A stretch of DNA of 29,328 nucleotides from NCBI GenBank assembly GCA_035370465.1, contig DAOOVW010000020.1, positions 1-29,328 of the forward strand, written 5' to 3'. The DNA is from a bacterium (GTDB lineage Bacteria > Ratteibacteria > UBA8468 > B48-G9 > JAFGKM01). Below are positions 24,412 to 29,328 of the stretch, one piece after another (position 1 is the first letter of the stretch; the number at the start of each line of letters is the position of its first letter). The position numbers and the translations under genes are program-made. The notes beneath the pieces are model-generated. The model searched no databases. It saw only the letters and a list, made by a program, of their open reading frames with translations, and had not been told where the DNA came from.

Positions 24412-25521
24412 CTATGTTGATTGAAGAGGAATCTCATATTTATAATAAGCAGAACATGTCCCTTCTGATGATACCATGCATGGTCCTACTGGATTTTCTG
24501 GATTACAAAATTTGGCAAATAATTTACAATCAAATGGCTTTTTTGTTCCTTTAAGTATTTCTCCGCATATACAGGAACTTTCTTTTTTTATTTCAGGTAT
24601 TTTTACTTCAAATTTTTTTTCAGCATCAAATTCATCAAAGTCATTTTTTATTTTAAGTCCACTTTTTTCTATATTCCCAAGTCCTCTCCACTCTGAATCA
24701 ATTTCTTCAAAAACATCTTCCATATTTTTTCTGGCAATTCTATTTCCATCCTCTTTTACTGCTCTTTTATACTGAATTATAACTTCACCTTTTTGTTTTG
24801 ACATAATTTTTTCAATTAAAATATAAATACTCTCAACTATATCTAACGGTTCAAATCCAGTAATAACACATGGAATATTATAATTCTTTGATATAAAATT
24901 GTATGGCTTCTTACCTATTATTGTGCTGACATGCCCCGGACATATAAAACCATCAATTTTAACTTCATCATCTTTTAAGAGTAATTCCATTGCAGGTGGA
25001 ATAAGTTTATGTCCTGAAAAAACATAAAAATTTTTTATTTTTTTTCTTTTTGCTATTTTAATAGTAGAAGATACAATTGGGGATGTTGTTTCAAACCCAA
25101 TTCCAAGAAATATTATATTTTTATCAGTCCTTTTTTCAGCAATTTCAAGAGCATCAAAAGGAGAATATACAACTTTTATTTCTCTACCTTTGCTTTTTTC
25201 TTTTTCAAGAGAAGAATAAGAGCCAGGAACTCTCATCATATCTCCAAAAGTAGTAATAATTGTGTTTTCAATTTTAGAAAATTCTATTGCTTTATCTATA
25301 TATGAATTTGGACTAACACATACAGGGCACCCCGGTCCAGAAAGTAAATTTATGTTTTCTGGTAAAACACCTCTTATCCCAAATTTCCCTATTACCATCG
25401 TATGAGTTCCACATACCTCCATTAAATTTATATTTTTATCATATTTTTCTGTCTTTTTTTCTATCAGTTTCAATATTTTTTTTATTATTTCCGGGTTTCT
25501 ATACTCCTGTATATATTTCAT
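24412..25521 (-). CDS. hypD: NiFe-hydrogenase maturation protein HypD
   Basis: HypD is the iron-sulfur scaffold on which, together with HypC, the Fe(CN)2CO group is assembled. Conserved cysteines are visible: Cys37 in MEVCGTHT and Cys65/Cys68 in SGPGCPVCVSP. The C-terminal 4Fe-4S ligands occur in the CICGEILKG, FDCKLFAKFCNP and GPCMVSSEGTCSAYY segments. FGDMMRVPGS, FLGIGFETTSP and CVITGFEPLDI are all family motifs. At 369 residues it is complete. Its ATG overlaps the hypC stop by four bases (ATGA), fitting stoichiometric synthesis of the HypC-HypD complex. The hairpin island starts directly after its stop. Confidence 0.97.
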   Translation of the reverse strand: MKYIQEYRNPEIIKKILKLIEKKTEKYDKNINLMEVCGTHTMVIGKFGIRGVLPENINLLSGPGCPVCVSPNSYIDKAIEFSKIENTIITTFGDMMRVPGSYSSLEKEKSKGREIKVVYSPFDALEIAEKRTDKNIIFLGIGFETTSPIVSSTIKIAKRKKIKNFYVFSGHKLIPPAMELLLKDDEVKIDGFICPGHVSTIIGKKPYNFISKNYNIPCVITGFEPLDIVESIYILIEKIMSKQKGEVIIQYKRAVKEDGNRIARKNMEDVFEEIDSEWRGLGNIEKSGLKIKNDFDEFDAEKKFEVKIPEIKKESSCICGEILKGTKKPFDCKLFAKFCNPENPVGPCMVSSEGTCSAYYKYEIPLQST

Positions 25522-25733
25522 TTGCCCATCTCACTTAATAATTTCAATGTTTTCCCTGCTTGTTTTTTATCAAGTTTTGTTATTGCAAAACCAGCATGAA
25601 CAATTAAATAATTACCCTTTTTAACACTTTTAACAAGAGAAATATTTACCTTTTTCTTAACTGTACCAAGAGAAACAATGGCAAAATTATCTTTCATTAC
25701 TTTTTCAACTTTCATTGGAACTGCTAAACACAT
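25518..25733 (-). CDS. hypC: NiFe-hydrogenase maturation chaperone HypC
   Basis: HypC is a small chaperone that carries the iron centre with HypD and delivers it to the hydrogenase large subunit. The N-terminus MCLAVPMKVEKV has the essential Cys2 and the MCLAxP signature. NYLIVHAGFAITKLDKKQA is the second conserved stretch, with the helix that contacts HypD. At 71 residues it is slightly short but normal. It overlaps hypF by 10 bases upstream and hypD by four downstream. Confidence 0.96.
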   Translation of the reverse strand: MCLAVPMKVEKVMKDNFAIVSLGTVKKKVNISLVKSVKKGNYLIVHAGFAITKLDKKQAGKTLKLLSEMGK

Positions 25734-28072
25734 TGTTTTTCTCCTTTCAATAAAAAATTACCTATAACTGCCTGCCCAAGACAAATTCCACCATCATTTG
25801 TTGGAACTTTTCTATGAATAAATAATTCAAACCCATCTTTTTTTAAATCATTATATGTTTTTTCAAGTAAAAAATTGTTTTGAAAGACACCACCTGATAA
25901 AGCAACTTTATTTATTTTTCTTTCTTGCCTTATGATATTTACAACTTTCCTTATTATATCAGAAATTGTTATATGAAACCTATATGAAATAAAACCAACT
26001 GTTTTTTTATCAATCAGGTCATGAACAATTTCCTCAATCATTTTTTCAACATTGATAATATAAACATTATTTTCTTTCTTGATTTGATAATTATATGGTT
26101 CACTTTTTGTTTTTTCAATTTTCATTTCAAGTTCAATTGCTGCCTGACCTTGATAATTTATTGTATTTCTTATTGAACATATTGAAGAAACAGCATCAAA
26201 AAGTCGTCCCATACTTGAAGTTAAAGGGCAATTTATCCTTTTTTCAATCATTTTTTCAATTATTTTCCATTTTTTTATATCAATATTCTTTACAAAATCA
26301 ATATCAAGAGAAAGGAATTTATTACCAAATGTTTTGTATAAATAAATACAACCCAAACGCCATATTTCCTTTATTGCCTTTTCTCCACCAGGTAAAGGAA
26401 TATAATCAAGATGAGAGACCCTTTCAAATTCAGTATAATCACATATTAGAAATTCCCCCCCCCAGATGTTTTTGTCTGTTCCAAATCCAGTTCCATCAAA
26501 AGCAATTCCTATTATTTTTTCATTTTTAAGCTTATTTTCAGCCATAACAGATGCAATATGAGCATGATGATGCTGGACGCCAATTCCAATTATATCTTTG
26601 TTTTCTTCAATCATACTTACTGCAATTTTAGATGAGAAATATTGAGGATGAATATCATAACATATAACTTCTGGTTTTATTTCAAGAGTTTTTTCAAGAA
26701 GTTTTATTGACCTTTTATATGAGTCAATTGAAGATACATTTCCAATGTCTCCAATATGCTGACTGGGATAAACTTTGTTTTCTTTTGTTAAAGCAAAAGT
26801 ATTACTCATATCAGAACCAGCAGAAAATATATTTTTTTTAAATTTATACGGGAATTCAATCATTTCAGGAACATAGCCTCTTGAACGCCTTATGAAATAT
26901 GAACTTCCTTTGAATACCTTCAATAAAGAATCATCACAATTTATATAAATTTCCCTATTGTGAGTAAGAAAAAAGTCAAAAATTCCTTTTAGTTTCTCAA
27001 ATGCCTGTTTATCATCATAAACAATTGGTTCTTCTGACAAATTTCCACTTGTCATAACAAGAACTTTTAAATTTTTATTTAAAAAGAAAAGAATATGATG
27101 GATGGGTGTATATGGTAGCATAAAGCCCAAATAATTATTTGAAGGGGCAACTATTGAAGGAATTTTATTATTTTTTTTCTTCAAAAGGACTATTGGACTT
27201 TGCCATGAATTAAGATATCCTTTTTCTTCTTTACTGATATAGCAAAATTCTTCAATTGTTTTTATATCCCTTGCCATAATGGCAAATGGTTTATCAATTC
27301 TATTTTTCCTCTCCCTCAATGTTTCAACAACTTCTTCATTTAAAGCATTACATGCAAGATGATAACCACCAATTCCTTTAATAGCAACAATTTTTCCTTT
27401 TTCAATAAACCAAGAGGTATTTTCTATACTTTTTATCCCCTCTTCTACTATTTCTCCTTTTTTATTTTTTAAAAACATACCAGGTCCACAATCAAAACAA
27501 CAATTTGGTTGGGTATGAAATCTTCTACTTTCAGGGTTATTATATTCTTGTTGACATTTTTCACACATAATAAATTCAGACATTGTTGTATTTTTTCTAT
27601 CATAAGGAATATTTTTTATTATTGTAAATCTTGGACCACAATTAGTGCAGTTAATAAATGGGAAAAGATACCTTCTATTACTCGGGTCAAAAAGTTCTTT
27701 TAAACAATCAGGACAAGTAGCAATATCAGGTGAAATTTCTACTTTTAGGGATTTTTGTTTTTTACTCTCAATTATTCTGAAGTTTTTTTCATTTTCAATA
27801 CTTAAAGGAATAACTTTTATCTTTTTTATTTTAGCCCTTGGTGGAGGATAATTTTTGATTTTCTTGAGAAAATTTTTTATATTTTTTTGAGGTCCTTCAA
27901 TTTCTATATAAACACCTTCGGATGTATTACGGACAAAACCAGAAAGGTTTTCTTCCTTTGCATACCTGTAAATAGTGGGTCTGAAACCAACACCCTGAAC
28001 TATTCCGGATATTTTCAAACAAACTCTTTCATTTTTATTTTTTAATAATTTCACAGAATTTTCTTCCTGCAT
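25724..28072 (-). CDS. hypF: Carbamoyltransferase HypF (NiFe-hydrogenase maturation)
   Basis: HypF makes the carbamoyl group for the cyanide ligands from carbamoyl phosphate and ATP and loads it on HypE. Four parts are seen in order: an acylphosphatase domain (GIVQGVGFRPTIYRYA, FVRNTSEGV) in residues 15-100; two zinc-finger pairs (CPDC, CTNCG, CEKC, CFDCG) at about 105-200; a YrdC-like domain (GIGGYHLACNA, then MLPYTPIHHILF) at about 205-390; and a Kae1-like domain with GVQHHHAHIASVMAE and FDGTGFGTD, then a LSGGVFQNNFL segment. The start is set at ATG 28072, inside the end of the flavodoxin gene; GTG 28054 has a better-spaced AGGAAG and is a real alternative. It is complete at about 782 residues. 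Confidence 0.95.
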   Translation of the reverse strand: MQEENSVKLLKNKNERVCLKISGIVQGVGFRPTIYRYAKEENLSGFVRNTSEGVYIEIEGPQKNIKNFLKKIKNYPPPRAKIKKIKVIPLSIENEKNFRIIESKKQKSLKVEISPDIATCPDCLKELFDPSNRRYLFPFINCTNCGPRFTIIKNIPYDRKNTTMSEFIMCEKCQQEYNNPESRRFHTQPNCCFDCGPGMFLKNKKGEIVEEGIKSIENTSWFIEKGKIVAIKGIGGYHLACNALNEEVVETLRERKNRIDKPFAIMARDIKTIEEFCYISKEEKGYLNSWQSPIVLLKKKNNKIPSIVAPSNNYLGFMLPYTPIHHILFFLNKNLKVLVMTSGNLSEEPIVYDDKQAFEKLKGIFDFFLTHNREIYINCDDSLLKVFKGSSYFIRRSRGYVPEMIEFPYKFKKNIFSAGSDMSNTFALTKENKVYPSQHIGDIGNVSSIDSYKRSIKLLEKTLEIKPEVICYDIHPQYFSSKIAVSMIEENKDIIGIGVQHHHAHIASVMAENKLKNEKIIGIAFDGTGFGTDKNIWGGEFLICDYTEFERVSHLDYIPLPGGEKAIKEIWRLGCIYLYKTFGNKFLSLDIDFVKNIDIKKWKIIEKMIEKRINCPLTSSMGRLFDAVSSICSIRNTINYQGQAAIELEMKIEKTKSEPYNYQIKKENNVYIINVEKMIEEIVHDLIDKKTVGFISYRFHITISDIIRKVVNIIRQERKINKVALSGGVFQNNFLLEKTYNDLKKDGFELFIHRKVPTNDGGICLGQAVIGNFLLKGEKQCV

Positions 28073-28478
28073 CAAAAAGTTTCTCTTCCATATTTTTATC
28101 TGGCTTACCCTTTATAACAATTGAATCCATAACTTTTTTAAAGTTAAATGTCTGAGCAATGTTTTCAATACTTTCGATACCTTTACCTCCTCCACCATGT
28201 GTAAGAAATGCAAAATATGGTTTTCCTTCAACCTTGCCTCTTGATGGATAAAATGTTCTATCAAAAAAATCTTTAAGTACTCCTCCCATGTAACCAAAAT
28301 AATCTCCTGAACCAAAAATTATCCCATCGGCTGAAAGTAAATCATCAATATCTGCCTGAAATCCTTTTTTTATAACAACTTCAACATCTTCATTGCTTTT
28401 TATCCCTTTTTTTATTGCAAAAGCAGCAGCTTCGGTATTACCTCCTAATGAACAATAAACAATAAGAATTTTTTTCAT
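28035..28478 (-). CDS. Flavodoxin-family protein
   Basis: A small cytoplasmic FMN-binding redox protein. The N-terminus MKKILIVYCSLGGNTEAAAF is the FMN phosphate loop of flavodoxins. IIFGSGDYFGYMGGVLKDFFDRTF is the second flavin-contact region, and FLTHGGGGKGIESIE the third. At about 147 residues it is a short-chain type. The start is taken at ATG 28478, which has AAAGGA six bases upstream; ATG 28502 overlaps the amidohydrolase stop (ATGA) but has no ribosome binding site. The gene overlaps the start of hypF. It could carry electrons in anaerobic metabolism linked to the hydrogenase, but that is inferred from position only. Confidence 0.88.
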   Translation of the reverse strand: MKKILIVYCSLGGNTEAAAFAIKKGIKSNEDVEVVIKKGFQADIDDLLSADGIIFGSGDYFGYMGGVLKDFFDRTFYPSRGKVEGKPYFAFLTHGGGGKGIESIENIAQTFNFKKVMDSIVIKGKPDKNMEEKLFDAGRKFCEIIKK

Positions 28479-28498
28479 TTTGCATCCTTTTTGATATT

Positions 28499-29320
28499 TC
28501 ATAGGTTAATAATTTTTTTTATATTTTTTTCAGTTATCTTTTCATAAACACTTTGAGTAATTTTTTTATCTTCACGAGATTTTTTAATGTATTGAATAAT
28601 TGGAACATCCTGGTTTACATGGCAGATATCAGTTCCAAAAAAAAGTTTATTTTGAAATTTTTCAAGGAATTTATATCCAAAATTTACATCTCTTGTTATT
28701 GCATTATAACCACTACCAGCAGATAAATCAGCAAAAGAATTACTATAATTAGAAAGAAGTTTTATTACTGCTCCTTCATTTTTTATTTCTCCTTTTGGAT
28801 AACTACTAAATTCTTCTTTCTTAATATCTGACGAGATTTCTGCCCAGAAATGTGGACCATGACCAATAAATAATGTCTCTGGGAATTTCTTTATCATTTG
28901 TTCAAATTTAGGCAATCCAACCTCATCAAGACATGTTGTTCCAGAAAGGTCAAAAATAATTGGCATTTTCAATTCACCACAAACTTCATATATCTTTTGC
29001 ATACGAACATCATCAACATAAAGCCCACACAACACTTCACCAAATCCTATACATCCTCTTTCTTTATATTCTTTTATTACATTTGGAACTTCTCTCCTTC
29101 TGGGGTCAACATTACAAAAGGGAATAAATCTATCAGGATATTTTTTACATATTTCAAGTACATATTCTGTTGTTACATAATAAGAAGTATCCTCTGGATT
29201 TTCAATAGGAAGAAGTACTGCTTTTTCAATATTATTTTTATCCATAAAATCTAATAAATACTCTGGTTCAAGTGGTGGTTCAAAATATAATCTGCCAATA
29301 TGCATATGAATATCTATCAT
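28499..29320 (-). CDS. Amidohydrolase-family TIM-barrel metal-dependent hydrolase
   Basis: The protein belongs to the amidohydrolase_2 group, which holds metal-dependent hydrolases and decarboxylases. MIDIHMHIG gives the metal-binding HxH (His5, His7). LFIGHGPHFW supplies a further His, and NKLFFGTDICHVNQ the catalytic Asp near the end of the barrel. At 273 residues it is complete; the ATG lies eight bases from the window edge, so its ribosome binding site can be seen only in part (GAGAA). It is the first gene seen of the hyp cluster, and the promoter must lie outside the window. The substrate is unknown. It has no recognised role in hydrogenase maturation. Confidence 0.85.
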   Translation of the reverse strand: MIDIHMHIGRLYFEPPLEPEYLLDFMDKNNIEKAVLLPIENPEDTSYYVTTEYVLEICKKYPDRFIPFCNVDPRRREVPNVIKEYKERGCIGFGEVLCGLYVDDVRMQKIYEVCGELKMPIIFDLSGTTCLDEVGLPKFEQMIKKFPETLFIGHGPHFWAEISSDIKKEEFSSYPKGEIKNEGAVIKLLSNYSNSFADLSAGSGYNAITRDVNFGYKFLEKFQNKLFFGTDICHVNQDVPIIQYIKKSREDKKITQSVYEKITEKNIKKIINL

Positions 29321-29328
29321 TTTTTCTC

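Noticed and set aside
26095..26529. Plus-strand open frame of 144 codons inside hypF
   Set aside because: It is antisense to conserved hypF sequence; the Phe/Gln/Tyr-rich product is the mirror of Lys/Glu-rich coding.
28898..29254. Plus-strand open frame of 118 codons inside the amidohydrolase gene
   Set aside because: Antisense to conserved motifs, with biased composition and no start signals.

Overview
The window is strongly AT-rich and gene-dense, with almost every gene on the minus strand. Only the Lon-like protease gene and one small unrecognised gene lie on plus. The content fits an anaerobic, peptidoglycan-making bacterium with NiFe-hydrogenase metabolism: hypF-hypC-hypD-hypE, the NADH-sensing repressor Rex, citramalate synthase, murG/murC and Era. 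The uroporphyrinogen-decarboxylase-like and Gfo/Idh/MocA proteins and the traces of glycoside metabolism recall uncultured Omnitrophota/PVC-type lineages, but there is no rRNA or other taxonomic marker here, so that is a weak inference.

Layout. (1) 1-316: no gene; a MITE-like inverted-repeat structure. (2) 317-4504, minus: a decaying sugar-utilisation locus. It holds an intact FGGY sugar kinase, the C-terminal remnant of a GH38 alpha-mannosidase, an intact ADP-ribosylglycohydrolase-family protein, and the C-terminal stump of a LacI-type regulator with an in-frame stop. (3) 4527-7598, minus: SorD-type polyol-phosphate dehydrogenase, Rex and citramalate synthase, closely spaced. (4) 7684-10089, plus: Lon-like protease with its own promoter. 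(5) 10101-20706, minus: a long, tightly packed cluster that reads murG, murC, nnrE, a secreted HEAT-repeat/CBM9-like protein, a secreted beta-propeller protein, a Gfo/Idh/MocA oxidoreductase, a UroD-like protein and era. (6) 20874-21599, plus: an unrecognised protein with nuclease-like motifs. (7) 21600-22406: gene-poor mosaic of repeats and gene debris. (8) 22407-29320, minus: amidohydrolase, flavodoxin, hypF, hypC, hypD, then a 395-bp island of hairpin repeats, then hypE and an MBL-fold hydrolase.

How the parts fit. HypF, HypC, HypD and HypE make and assemble the Fe(CN)2CO part of the NiFe-hydrogenase cofactor; hypA, hypB and the hydrogenase itself are not in the window. Rex and the polyol dehydrogenase both concern NADH balance. 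MurG and MurC make the peptidoglycan precursor, and the two exported proteins sharing their transcript may act in the envelope. Many genes overlap by 4 to 14 bases or abut, so translational coupling is common. Several starts are TTG with good ribosome binding sites, and two divergent minus-strand promoters share an extended -10 motif, TGTTATAAT.

The observations most worth following are the exported HEAT/CBM9-like and beta-propeller pair inside the cell-wall operon, the hairpin island splitting the hyp operon with a 19-bp motif shared with the debris region, and the two gene remnants in the sugar locus that appear to have been kept as leader or ribosome-binding sequence for intact genes.
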